Assembly (NCBI RefSeq): GCF_030345075.1
Contig: NZ_CP128361.1
Span: 1,984,001-2,048,000, forward strand
Source of the DNA: Solwaraspora sp. WMMA2065
GTDB lineage: Bacteria; Actinomycetota; Actinomycetes; Mycobacteriales; Micromonosporaceae
DNA length: 64,000 nt
Direction of reading: 5' to 3'
Under the pieces are notes generated by a model, which was not told the origin of the DNA, ran no database searches, and saw nothing but the letters and a program-made list of their open reading frames with translations. The position numbers and the translations under genes were made by a program. This document shows, in pieces, positions 34,372 to 42,608 of this stretch (positions within the stretch are counted from its first letter, which is position 1; each line of letters starts with the position of its first letter).

Positions 34372-36429
34372 ATGACCGACCACCTGTCCAGCCTGCTGCG
34401 CGCCGTGCACGACGGCGTCGACCCAGGTCCGTTCGCGCTGCTGCGGCGCGACGGCGCCGACGTCATCGAACTGCTCCGTGGCACACCGCACCGCGCCGAC
34501 CGGCTGGCGGACATCCCGCTGCCGGCCGGACCGACGAACCAGCCGGCGACGCTGGCGGTGGTCCCGTACCGGCAGATCGCCGAACGCGGGTTCGCCCACG
34601 TCGACGACGGGCTTCCGCTGGAGTGCATCCGGGTGTCGACCTACCGTCAGGTACCGGTCGCGGCGGCGGTCCGCGACCTGCCCGGCACGCCGGTGGCGAC
34701 CGACGGCGGCGGCTTCGACATCGCCGACGACGAGTACGCCGACCTGGTGGCCCGGGTGCTGCGGGACGAGATCGGCAACGGTGCCGGCGCCAACTTCGTA
34801 CTGCACCGCACCTACCGGGCCCGGCTGGTGGCACCGGGCGGGTCCGCCGCCGACCGGATGGGCCGCTCGGCGGCGCTGGTCGCCGGGCTGAGCGCGCTCC
34901 GCCGGCTGCTGTGCGACGAACTCGGCGCCTACTGGACGTTCCTGGTCTACACCGGCGAGCGGGTGCTGGTCGGCGCGACGCCGGAACGCCACGTCAGCGT
35001 GAGCGACGGACTGGCCATGATGAACCCGATCAGCGGCACCCTGCGGCATCCGCAGGGTGAGCCGGATCTCGCCACCGTGCTGTCGTTCCTCGACGATCCC
35101 AAAGAGGTCGAGGAGCTCTACATGGTGCTCGACGAGGAGCTCAAGATGATGGCGACGGTCGCCGAGCACGGCGGCCAGGTGATCGGCCCCTACCTGAAGC
35201 GGATGTCCCGGCTGAGCCACACCGAGTACCTGCTCGCCGGACGCAACTGCCACGACGTGCGGGAGGTGCTCCGGCAGACGATGTTCGCGCCGACCGTCAC
35301 CGGCAGCCCGATCGAGAGCGCCTGCCGGGTGATCGCCCGGTACAGCCCCGGTGGACGCCGCTACTACGCCGGGGTGCTCGCACTGCTCGGCCACGACCTG
35401 GCCGGCGCGCAGACACTCGACGCCCCGATCCTGATCCGGGCCGCCGAGATCGATCTGACCGGGGAGATCCGCGTGCCGGTCGGCGCGACCCTGGTGCGTC
35501 ACTCCACACCGTCCGGTGAGGTGGCCGAGACGCACGCGAAGGCGTCGGCGGTCCTCGCGTCGCTCGGGCTCGCCTCCGGTCCGGCCTCCACGCCCTTCTC
35601 CGGTCCGGACTCCGCACCGGCGGCGCCTTCGGACCGGCCGGCGGCCGACCGGGCCGTGACCTGCGGAATCGGGCTGCCGGCCGGGACTGCCGGCACCGGC
35701 GTCGCCGCCGCGCTCGCCCACCCCGAACACCCCACCGTGGTACGCGCGTTGGCCGCCCGCAACGACCGGCTGGCCCGCTTCTGGCTGGAGCAGCGGGTTT
35801 CCGGTGCGGTGGCCGAGTCCCGGTTGACCGATCTGGACGTGTTGGTCCTGGACGCCGAGGACAGCTTCACCGGCATGCTCGCCCACCTGCTGCGGGCGCT
35901 CGGCGCGGCGGTCCGGCAGGTCCGCTGGGACCGGATCGCGACGGTAGACCTGGCAACCGCGGACGTCCTGGTCGCCGGGCCCGGCCCGGGTGACCCGACC
36001 GATCCGGCGCAGCCCCGGATGGCGGTGCTGCGCCGGGTCGTGGAGGCCGCGCTGCACCGTGGGCAGCCGCTGCTCGGCATCTGTCTGGGCCACCAGGTGC
36101 TGGCCGACCGGCTCGGCCTGGCGGTGACCCGGCGGCCACTGCCCAGCCAGGGACTGCAGCGGGAGATCGACCTTCTCGGTGTCCCGCGCCGGGTCGGCTT
36201 CTACTCAAGTTTCACCGCCAGCAGCGCCACCGCGAGCCTGCCCACTCCGTACGGGCAGGTCCGGCTGTGCCGGGACGAGACCGACGGCGCGGTGCACGCG
36301 CTGGTCGGCCCGCGTTTCGCCGGGGTGCAGTTCCATCCCGAGTCGGTACTCAGCCCGGACGGCTTGGACGTACTGCGGGACCTGCTGGTCGATCTGGTCG
36401 CGGTCAACCGGCGGCCAGACCGCGTTTGA
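34372..36429 (+). CDS. trpE: Fused anthranilate synthase TrpE-TrpG
   Basis: 685 residues, ATG 34372 with GAGGGG 5 nt upstream. Residues 1-400 are the chorismate-binding aminase domain (TYRARLV, GATPERHVSV, MNPISGTLRHP, a TGSPIESACRVI segment). A ~75-residue linker leads to a class I glutamine amidotransferase domain (about 490-685) with GPGPGDPTDP, nucleophile Cys 571 in GICLGHQ, and FHPES. The fusion makes anthranilate from chorismate and glutamine, the first step to tryptophan. The fold also resembles PhzE-type aminodeoxyisochorismate synthases, but the Trp-codon leader argues for tryptophan synthesis. I did not see a clear N-terminal LLES feedback motif. The 3' end overlaps the convergent wrbA gene by 26 bp. 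Confidence 0.93.
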   Translation: MTDHLSSLLRAVHDGVDPGPFALLRRDGADVIELLRGTPHRADRLADIPLPAGPTNQPATLAVVPYRQIAERGFAHVDDGLPLECIRVSTYRQVPVAAAVRDLPGTPVATDGGGFDIADDEYADLVARVLRDEIGNGAGANFVLHRTYRARLVAPGGSAADRMGRSAALVAGLSALRRLLCDELGAYWTFLVYTGERVLVGATPERHVSVSDGLAMMNPISGTLRHPQGEPDLATVLSFLDDPKEVEELYMVLDEELKMMATVAEHGGQVIGPYLKRMSRLSHTEYLLAGRNCHDVREVLRQTMFAPTVTGSPIESACRVIARYSPGGRRYYAGVLALLGHDLAGAQTLDAPILIRAAEIDLTGEIRVPVGATLVRHSTPSGEVAETHAKASAVLASLGLASGPASTPFSGPDSAPAAPSDRPAADRAVTCGIGLPAGTAGTGVAAALAHPEHPTVVRALAARNDRLARFWLEQRVSGAVAESRLTDLDVLVLDAEDSFTGMLAHLLRALGAAVRQVRWDRIATVDLATADVLVAGPGPGDPTDPAQPRMAVLRRVVEAALHRGQPLLGICLGHQVLADRLGLAVTRRPLPSQGLQREIDLLGVPRRVGFYSSFTASSATASLPTPYGQVRLCRDETDGAVHALVGPRFAGVQFHPESVLSPDGLDVLRDLLVDLVAVNRRPDRV

Positions 36430-37024
36430 CCGCCGCGGCGATGTCGACCACCCGCCGGGCGGTCAGGGCGGTCGCGGTCAGCGCCGCCTCGTCCGGCGGG
36501 ATCTCGCCGTTGTTGCTGGTGTGGGAGGCGCCGTACGGATTGCCGCCGACGAACTGGCTCGGCTCCACGTAGCCGGGGGTGACCACGATGCCGCCCCAGT
36601 GGTAGACGACGTTGTACAGCGACAACAGCGTCGCCTCCTGTCCGCCGTGCGCGGTGGCGGTCGAGCAGAACCCGGAGAACACCTTGTTGACCAGGACCCC
36701 CTTGGCCCACAGCGGCCCGCTGCCGTCGATGAACTGCTTCAGCTGCGCGGCCATCACCCCGTACCGGGTCGGGGTGCCGAAGATGACCGCGTCCGACCAG
36801 GCCAGATCGTCGATCTCGGCCTCCATCACGTCCTCGGCTTCCAACCGGTGCGCGTGCCAGCCGGAGTTGGACCGGATCGCCTCCTCGGGGGCGAGCTCGC
36901 GGGCCTTGCGCAGCCGCACCTGCGCCCCGGCCTTCTCCGCAGCCTCCACGGCGGCCTGCGCCATCTGGTACGTGGTCCCCGTGGCGCTGTAGTAGATCAC
37001 CGACAGGTTGATCGGGTCGTCCAT
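36404..37024 (-). CDS. wrbA: NAD(P)H:quinone oxidoreductase WrbA
   Basis: 206 residues from ATG 37024, preceded by AAGGAG. It is a flavodoxin-like FMN protein: the phosphate loop YYSATGTTYQMAQ, GTPTRYGVMAAQLKQFID, and the WrbA-typical HGGQEATLLSLYNVVYHWGGIVVTPGY (quoted in parts: HGGQEATLLSLYN, HWGGIVV). It reduces quinones by two electrons and protects from oxidative stress. It is monocistronic and converges on trpE with a 26-bp overlap. Confidence 0.95.
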   Translation of the reverse strand: MDDPINLSVIYYSATGTTYQMAQAAVEAAEKAGAQVRLRKARELAPEEAIRSNSGWHAHRLEAEDVMEAEIDDLAWSDAVIFGTPTRYGVMAAQLKQFIDGSGPLWAKGVLVNKVFSGFCSTATAHGGQEATLLSLYNVVYHWGGIVVTPGYVEPSQFVGGNPYGASHTSNNGEIPPDEAALTATALTARRVVDIAAAVKRGLAAG

Positions 37025-37160
37025 CGATAGCTCCTTCGGCTCGGGTCTGCCCCCGGTACCGCGCTACCCGTTCGTTGCGCCGGCAAACACCGGTGCCGGC
37101 ATCGGCCCGGACGGTGCCCGCCGATCCGTCCGGTGCCGGGAGCGCGGCGCCCGCGCAGCC

Positions 37161-37204
37161 GGTCCGTTCACAACGCTGGATCCGGGATCGTGAACGAACG
37201 GACC
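37161..37204. promoter_or_regulatory. Bulged inverted repeat between wrbA and the next gene
   Basis: GGTCCGTTCAC (37161-37171) pairs with GTGAAC (37190-37195) and GGACC (37200-37204), leaving a 4-nt bulge GAAC and an 18-nt loop. It lies 137 bp upstream of wrbA and 129 bp before the plus-strand gene, so an operator or RNA hairpin are both possible. Confidence 0.4.
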
Positions 37205-37332
37205 CTGGGCGACGCGTGAACAGGGTAGGTAGTTTTCGTTACGACTCGGTCGCCGCCGCCGACCCGCTCTTCCCGCCGGTACGCCCGCCGACCGTCCGGC
37301 GCACCCCGCCGTCGATCTTTGAGGAGGTCCTG

Positions 37333-37767
37333 ATGCGTGACCGTCAGGCGCTCGCGTTGGCGTTCGATGTCCCGGGCCTGCCACCACTGAAGAATCAGAC
37401 ACTGTCCATCTTCACCGCCGGTAATCGGCAGGCGGCGCGGGTCCGTACCCTGCTGACCGCAGCGTGCGACGCGGCGCAGCGCAGCGGCTGGACGCCGCTG
37501 GCCGATCCGGTTGCGCTGGAGGTCGTGGTACGCCGCCCGAGCGGGCACCAGTTCGGCTATGCGACGAACTTCCTCGGCGGCATCGGCGACGTGCTACAGG
37601 ACAAGCGCCACGAGCCGGCCGGTACCGTCGCGCACCTCGGCGTCCTCGTCGACGTGGCGCTGTTCGTCACCGACCGGCAGATCCAGCGGATCTGCTACCG
37701 CGAGGAGTACGCCGACGAGCCGTCGTACCAGGTGACGGTCGCCGCGCTCGACCAGCCCGACGGCTGA
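37333..37767 (+). CDS. Small conserved-looking protein, possibly RusA-like fold
   Basis: 144 residues from ATG 37333, with GAGGAGG 5 nt upstream. No family was recognised with confidence. The pattern GLPPLKNQTLSIF near the start, a long helix (ARVRTLLTAACDAA), PVALEVVVRRP, and the end VDVALFVTDRQIQRICYREEYADEPSYQVTV follow the layout of RusA-type resolvases. However, the acidic DN and DD positions of active RusA are mostly replaced. It lies between wrbA and a convergent D-amino-acid oxidase-like gene, with no phage genes nearby. Function unknown. Confidence 0.75.
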   Translation: MRDRQALALAFDVPGLPPLKNQTLSIFTAGNRQAARVRTLLTAACDAAQRSGWTPLADPVALEVVVRRPSGHQFGYATNFLGGIGDVLQDKRHEPAGTVAHLGVLVDVALFVTDRQIQRICYREEYADEPSYQVTVAALDQPDG

Positions 37768-37783
37768 AGGCGGCCCGGCGCCG

Positions 37784-38770
37784 TCACGCAGGCTCGACCG
37801 CGAGCGACGCCACCTCGTCGGCGCAGCCCCAGCTCAGCGTCACGCCGGCACCGCCGTGGCCGTAGCAGTGGATCAGCTGGGTGACCCCGGCCGGCGGCGC
37901 CGGATCGGCCTCCACCCGGGCACCGCCGTGCCGCCCGGGCCGCAGCCCGACCCGCTGGGCGAGGACCGCCGCACCGGCCAGCTCGGGAACGAGGGCGGCG
38001 CAGCGGGCCCGGATCGCCCGGCTCGTCGCCGGGTCGGGCAGTTCGCCGTCGACGCCCGGCTCGAACGTGCCGCCGAGCACGACGTCGCGCCGCCGGGGGT
38101 GCACGTACGTGGCGCCGTCGGGGTGGTGTTCGTCGCGTACCGAGGTGGCGATGCCGGGATTGGCCACCAGCACCACCTGGCCGCGGATCGGATGCACCGC
38201 CGGATCGGCGGCCAACCGACCGGCGGCCAGGCCGGTGGCGTTCACCACCACCGGCGCCAGCTGGCCCGCCTCGGCCAGATTGCACAGGTCACGCTGGCGC
38301 AGGACGCCGCCAGCGGAGACGAACCGTCGGGTGAGCCAGTCCAGGTACGGTCGCATCTCCACGGTGGGCACCGTGCACCGCCACTCGGCAACCACCTCAC
38401 CGGCCGGACCGGCGCCGGTGGCCGGCACCACCGGGGTGACCGGGCAGTAACGCAGGTCGGGAACGGCCGCCGCCCACCACGGTGGATCGTCGACCGGGGT
38501 ACGCAGCAGCATCCGGGTCGGTCGCATCACCACCCCCGGGACCGGCTGCCGGGCCTGGTCGGCCAGTTCGTCGAAGGTGCGACGGGCCCAGTCGAGCACC
38601 CGGGACGTGCCGTCGGTCCGGGTCGGGTACCAGACCGCGGCGGCCACCGCCGACACGGTCTGCTCGACGGGGTGGGCGGTGACCACGGTCACCCGTAGTC
38701 CCCGTTGCTGCAGCCGGACGGCACAGCTGAGCCCGATGATGCCGGCTCCGACCACCACCGCGTCAGACAC
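37784..38770 (-). CDS. D-amino-acid oxidase-like FAD enzyme
   Basis: 328 residues from GTG 38770, with AGGAGAG upstream. The N-terminal FAD loop (VVVGAGIIGLSCAVRLQQRG), the central PIRGQVVLVANPG, an RVGLRPGR segment and the C-terminal HCYGHGGAGVTLSWGCA are typical of D-amino-acid oxidases, which oxidise D-amino acids to imino acids with peroxide release. The length is usual for the family. The substrate is not known. Confidence 0.9.
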   Translation of the reverse strand: MSDAVVVGAGIIGLSCAVRLQQRGLRVTVVTAHPVEQTVSAVAAAVWYPTRTDGTSRVLDWARRTFDELADQARQPVPGVVMRPTRMLLRTPVDDPPWWAAAVPDLRYCPVTPVVPATGAGPAGEVVAEWRCTVPTVEMRPYLDWLTRRFVSAGGVLRQRDLCNLAEAGQLAPVVVNATGLAAGRLAADPAVHPIRGQVVLVANPGIATSVRDEHHPDGATYVHPRRRDVVLGGTFEPGVDGELPDPATSRAIRARCAALVPELAGAAVLAQRVGLRPGRHGGARVEADPAPPAGVTQLIHCYGHGGAGVTLSWGCADEVASLAVEPA

Positions 38771-38867
38771 CGTCTCTCCTGTCTGTCCCGTCCGCCCGGT
38801 CGGTCCGCTCCGGGCGGTACCCGTACCCGCCGGGCCACATCCTGCCGGACCGGGTCACGGTCCGTAC

Positions 38868-38957
38868 GACGGCCCCAGCCGCAGCGGCCCCGCGACAGCC
38901 TCAACCCGCAGCGGCCCCGTGACAGCCCCAGCCGGAAGCGGTCAGCGGTCAGCGGTC
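38868..38957. repeat. Short imperfect direct repeats
   Basis: Two related units built on CGCAGCGGCCCCGYGACAGC (near 38880 and 38907) are followed by three tandem GCGGTCA units ending in the lipoprotein stop. The stretch lies between the oxidase start and the lipoprotein end and may be slippage-prone spacer. Confidence 0.5.
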
Positions 38958-39648
38958 AGTACCCGACGTCGACGGCGACGATGAACCGGCCGTCGAGGCC
39001 GACCTCGGCGACCCGTACCGGCGGCGGCTGGTCGGGCCCGTCGGCCGGGTCGAGACCCAGACCGTAGGTGACCCGGCCCTCGTAGTCGCCGGCGAACCCG
39101 TAGCCACGCAGGCTGCCCAGCCGCAGCTGGGTGCCGGGCGATCGGCGGACCGACGTCCGGCCGTACGCGTCGTGTGCCTGCGCGGTGACGAACCGAATCT
39201 GCAGAAAGCAGTCGCCGGGCAGGTCGACCGGCTCACCCGTGCCGTCGAAGACGATCCGTGGCTGGTAACCGACCTCGTAGGACGGAAATCCGGACCGGAA
39301 CACGAACGAGATCCGGCTGTACGCCGGGTCGGCGTCGGCGTGGTCGGTGGCTTCGACCTCCACCAGGTACGGCAGCGGCGGAGCCGGCCGGGGTGCGACC
39401 GGCGGATGGACGCCGTTGCGGATCACGACGGTCTGCGACGGCACCGACCAGCCGTACCGCACCCGGCGCTCGCCCGGGCCGGGGCCGTTGGTTCCGTCCG
39501 GTCCCCCCGGTCCGCTCCAGCCTGGGTCCACCACCACGGGTGACTCCCGCTGGCCGACGCCGGCTCCCGTCGGGTCGGCCGCGGTGCAGCCGGCGGCGGC
39601 CAGCAGTGCGGCGAGGCTGAGGATCAGCGGTACGCGCAGATGGGTCAT
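38956..39648 (-). CDS. Lipoprotein with AMIN-like domain
   Basis: 230 residues. The signal peptide ends in a lipobox (LLAAAGC, Cys 21), then a Gly/Pro-rich spacer to about 60. The globular part reads as the actinobacterial AMIN-like domain (HADADPAYSRISFVFRSGFPSYEVGYQP; GLDGRFIVAVDVGY). Such proteins are attached to the outer face of the membrane, and wall binding is inferred from the family. It stands alone, oriented with the oxidase and thioredoxin-like genes. Confidence 0.82.
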   Translation of the reverse strand: MTHLRVPLILSLAALLAAAGCTAADPTGAGVGQRESPVVVDPGWSGPGGPDGTNGPGPGERRVRYGWSVPSQTVVIRNGVHPPVAPRPAPPLPYLVEVEATDHADADPAYSRISFVFRSGFPSYEVGYQPRIVFDGTGEPVDLPGDCFLQIRFVTAQAHDAYGRTSVRRSPGTQLRLGSLRGYGFAGDYEGRVTYGLGLDPADGPDQPPPVRVAEVGLDGRFIVAVDVGY

Positions 39649-39717
39649 ACCGGACTGACGCGCGGCCGCCGATCGGGGTTTACCAGGGGCCGGAAGCCGC
39701 CCGCACCGACGGTCCGG

Positions 39718-40263
39718 TCAGGATCGCCACTTGATCGAGCAGCCCATGCTGGGCTGGTGCGGCTCGGGTACCGGCTGCCCGGCCAGCACCAGTTCGATCG
39801 CGGCCCGCAGCGCCGCCCCGGTGACCGGCTTGCCATTGCCCGGGGTGGAGTCGTCGAACGCGCCCCGGTAGGCCAGGGTGCGGTCGGCGCCGTACAGGAA
39901 GAAGTCCGGTGTGCACACCGCCTGGTAGGCGCGCCCGATCTGCTGGGTGGCGTCGACGAGGTACGGGAACGTCCAGCCGGCCCGCTGGGCCTGCGCGGCG
40001 AGTTGCGCGGGGGCGTCATCGGGGTAGGCGTCGACGTCGTTGGTGCAGATGCCGACGACTGCCAGGTTCGGGAACTCGGCGAGCACCTTGGCGAGTCCGA
40101 CCTCGACATGCTTCACGTAGGGACAGTGGTTGCAGACAAAGGCGACGAGCAGCGCCGGGGCGTCGGCGAAGTCGTCGCGGCGGACCACGTGACCGGAGAC
40201 GTCCGCCAGCGCGAAGTCGGGCGCGGGGGTGCCCAACGGCACCATCTCTGAGGTGACAGCCAT
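39718..40263 (-). CDS. Thioredoxin/AhpC-TSA fold protein
   Basis: 181 residues from ATG 40263. The beginning (LGTPAPDFALADVSG) and FVCNHCPYVKHVEVGLAKV show a peroxiredoxin/thioredoxin-like fold with a CNHC redox pair near residue 45. The later CTPDFFLYGADRTLAYRGAFDD fits this family of thioredoxin-like proteins. It lacks a signal peptide. TAGGGT 7 nt before the ATG predicts a leaderless transcript. Confidence 0.9.
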   Translation of the reverse strand: MAVTSEMVPLGTPAPDFALADVSGHVVRRDDFADAPALLVAFVCNHCPYVKHVEVGLAKVLAEFPNLAVVGICTNDVDAYPDDAPAQLAAQAQRAGWTFPYLVDATQQIGRAYQAVCTPDFFLYGADRTLAYRGAFDDSTPGNGKPVTGAALRAAIELVLAGQPVPEPHQPSMGCSIKWRS

Positions 40264-40270
40264 GCCCGCC

Positions 40271-40276
40271 ACCCTA
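40271..40276 (-). promoter_or_regulatory. Leaderless -10 hexamer for the thioredoxin-like gene
   Basis: On the minus strand TAGGGT is followed by 7 nt and ATG 40263. Confidence 0.5.
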
Positions 40277-40351
40277 CCCGTGCGGTCGGCCAGGGCAGCG
40301 ACAGTGCCATCTCGAGGCGGTACGCGCATACGTCGGGATGCGACCGCTGGC

Positions 40352-40357
40352 TACCCT
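40352..40357 (+). promoter_or_regulatory. Leaderless -10 hexamer for the CPBP protease gene
   Basis: TACCCT is followed by 7 nt and ATG 40365. This decides the start against the upstream in-frame ATG 40338, which has no ribosome site. Confidence 0.5.
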
Positions 40358-40364
40358 CGGCGCC

Positions 40365-41243
40365 ATGCCGTCACGCGTCGTCGCACCGGACCGGCTGTTG
40401 ACCGGGTTCGGCCTGACGATGATCGGCGGCGCACCGCTGTGGCTACTCGCCACCGAGCGTAGCGAATTGACGACCTCGGCGGACGTCGAGGCGTCCCCGG
40501 TGACGGTCGCCGCGGTGGTGGTGCCGTTGGTCGCCGGGATGCTGCTGGCCAGGCTGGTGCCGCCGCGACTGCCGGTGTTGCGCCCGGCGGTTGCCGACGC
40601 GCGGGCGGCCCTCACCCGGCAGGTGGTCGGCCTGGGCGCGGTCGCGGTGGCGTTCGCCACGCTGGCGTTGCCCCTCGGGCCGGGAAGCGTCTGGTACGGC
40701 CCGGTGAAGGTCGTACTGCTGCTCGGCGGCGCATGGTGGGTGCTGCGGACCTGGCCGGCAGCACCGCCCGGCGGTCGGGAGCATCGACGGGCGCTCCCGG
40801 GGCGCTGGTACTGGCTGGGCCCAGTGCCGGCGGTCGTCGGCTGGGCCTGGTTGGCGTACCACAGCCCGCTGGCCGGACCGTCCGACCTGTCCGGCTACCG
40901 GGCGTACGACCCGATGGTCCTGCTCGCGGCAATGCTGCTGACCTTCCTGACCGCGAGTGTGCTGGAGGAGGTCTTCTACCGGCTGCTGCTGCAGACGCGG
41001 TTGGAGGCGCTGCTCGGCCGCTGGCCGGCGATCACCGCGACCGCGCTGCTGTACGCGGCGATGCACACCCATCGGGTCGGCACCGGCCCGCTGGCCGACA
41101 CGGTCGCGGTGGTGCTGATGTTCAATGGCGGTCTCGGCCTGTTCCTCGGCTACCTGTGGTCGAGGTACCGCAACGTGTGGGCGATCGTCGCCGTGCACGG
41201 TGCGGTCAATTCGCTCACTCTGCTGCCGCTGCTCGTCGGCTGA
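40365..41243 (+). CDS. CPBP-family (CAAX-protease-like) membrane protein
   Basis: 292 residues from ATG 40365 (or 301 from 40338), with about eight membrane segments. The intramembrane glutamic protease motifs are present: EEVFYRLLLQ, AMHTHR, and a later LGYLWSRYRNVWAIVAVHGAVN. The family includes prenyl-protease and bacteriocin-immunity-like proteins; the substrate is unknown. It is divergent from the thioredoxin-like gene with adjacent leaderless promoters. Confidence 0.88.
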   Translation: MPSRVVAPDRLLTGFGLTMIGGAPLWLLATERSELTTSADVEASPVTVAAVVVPLVAGMLLARLVPPRLPVLRPAVADARAALTRQVVGLGAVAVAFATLALPLGPGSVWYGPVKVVLLLGGAWWVLRTWPAAPPGGREHRRALPGRWYWLGPVPAVVGWAWLAYHSPLAGPSDLSGYRAYDPMVLLAAMLLTFLTASVLEEVFYRLLLQTRLEALLGRWPAITATALLYAAMHTHRVGTGPLADTVAVVLMFNGGLGLFLGYLWSRYRNVWAIVAVHGAVNSLTLLPLLVG

Positions 41244-41323
41244 CCCGCCCGCGTTCAGTCGATCGGTGTCGTTGCCCACACCCGGTCCGATGAGTCGGAC
41301 GGATTGCCGTGGTCGCGCTATCG

Positions 41324-41352
41324 TCGATTTATTCAACGCCTGATGAAATCGA
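41324..41352. promoter_or_regulatory. Candidate operator before the FAD monooxygenase gene
   Basis: TCGATTTATTCA (41324-41335) and TGATGAAATCGA (41341-41352) are inverted with about 10 of 12 matching positions around 5 nt. The element ends 1-2 nt before the GGAGG site, so bound protein would block transcription or translation starts. Confidence 0.45.
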
Positions 41353-41366
41353 TGGAGGTGGTCGCG

Positions 41367-42608
41367 TTGGACACTGACACCGCCGACTGTGTGGTCTCCG
41401 GTGGTGGACCGGCCGGCATGATGCTCGGCCTGCTGCTGGCCCGAGCCGGGGTACGGGTCGTCGTCTGCGAGAAGCACGAGGACTTCCTGCGGGACTTCCG
41501 CGGCGACACCGTGCACCCGTCGACGTTGCGGCTGCTCGACGAGCTCGGCCTCGGCGACGAGTTCGCCGCCCTGCCACAGAGCCGGATCCACGAGGTCGCC
41601 TTTCCAACCGGCGACGGCCGGCGGATCGTCATCGGAGATCTACGCCGGTTGCACACCCCGCACCCGTACATCGCGATGGTGCCGCAGTGGGACCTGCTCA
41701 ACCTGCTGGCCAGGGCGGCGTCGGCCGAGCCGACCTTCACCCTGCGGATGGGGACCGAGGTGACCGGCCTGCTGCACGACGGTAACCGGGTCGCCGGGGT
41801 GCGCTACCGGACCACGGACGGCGCGACCGGCGAGATCCGGGCCGCGCTGACCGTGGCCTGCGACGGACGCTGGTCGACCCTACGGCGGGCGGCCGGGCTG
41901 CGGCCCCGCGAGTTTCCGGTGCCGATCGACGTCTGGTGGTTCCGGCTGCCCCAGCGGGACACCGACGACCTGTCGGGCCTGGTACCGGCCGCCGGCCACG
42001 GCGCGATGGTCGTGGTGTTCCCCCGGGAGAGCCACCTGCAGGTCGCCTATATCGCCCGCAAGGGGACCGACGCCGAGCTGCGCAGCCGCGGGCTGGCGGC
42101 GTTCCAGCGTCAGGTGGCCACCGTCGCGCCCCGGCTCGCCGACCGGCTCGACGCGCTGACCAGCATGGACGACGTCAAACATCTGGACGTACGGGTGAAC
42201 CGGCTACGCCGCTGGCACCGCGACGGCCTGCTCTGCATCGGTGACGCCGCCCACGCCATGAGCCCGGTGGGCGGGGTCGGGATCAACCTCGCCGTCGCCG
42301 ACGCCGTCGCGGCGGCGACCCGGCTGGCCGGGCCGCTGCGCCGGGGCCGGATCACCCCGGCGGAGCTGGCCACGGTACGGGCCCGCCGGGCCCTGCCGAC
42401 CGTCGTGGTGCAGACCCTGCAGCAGGTGATGCACCGCACCGTGGTGCGGCCGATCCTGGAGGGTCGACGGGGCGGCCCTCCGGCACCGCTGCTGGCCCTG
42501 ATGCGCCGGTTCCCACCGGCGTCGCTACTGCCCGCCTACCTGATCGGCATCGGACCGCGTCCCGAGCACGCACCCGGGTACGCCCACCGGCGGGTTCAGC
42601 CCGGCTGA
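41367..42608 (+). CDS. FAD-dependent aromatic hydroxylase-type oxidoreductase
   Basis: 413 residues from TTG 41367, chosen because GGAGG (41354-41358) is 8 nt upstream; the in-frame ATGs at 41343 and 41352 are too early. The Rossmann motif (CVVSGGGPAGMMLGLLLARAG), a DG motif (ACDGRWSTLRRAAGL) and GD motif (LLCIGDAAHAMSPVGGVGINLAVADAV, quoted in parts) mark group A flavin monooxygenases of the PHBH/UbiH type. They hydroxylate aromatic or quinone substrates with NAD(P)H and oxygen. The substrate is unknown. It overlaps the convergent glycosidase gene by 13 bp. Confidence 0.92.
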   Translation: MDTDTADCVVSGGGPAGMMLGLLLARAGVRVVVCEKHEDFLRDFRGDTVHPSTLRLLDELGLGDEFAALPQSRIHEVAFPTGDGRRIVIGDLRRLHTPHPYIAMVPQWDLLNLLARAASAEPTFTLRMGTEVTGLLHDGNRVAGVRYRTTDGATGEIRAALTVACDGRWSTLRRAAGLRPREFPVPIDVWWFRLPQRDTDDLSGLVPAAGHGAMVVVFPRESHLQVAYIARKGTDAELRSRGLAAFQRQVATVAPRLADRLDALTSMDDVKHLDVRVNRLRRWHRDGLLCIGDAAHAMSPVGGVGINLAVADAVAAATRLAGPLRRGRITPAELATVRARRALPTVVVQTLQQVMHRTVVRPILEGRRGGPPAPLLALMRRFPPASLLPAYLIGIGPRPEHAPGYAHRRVQPG

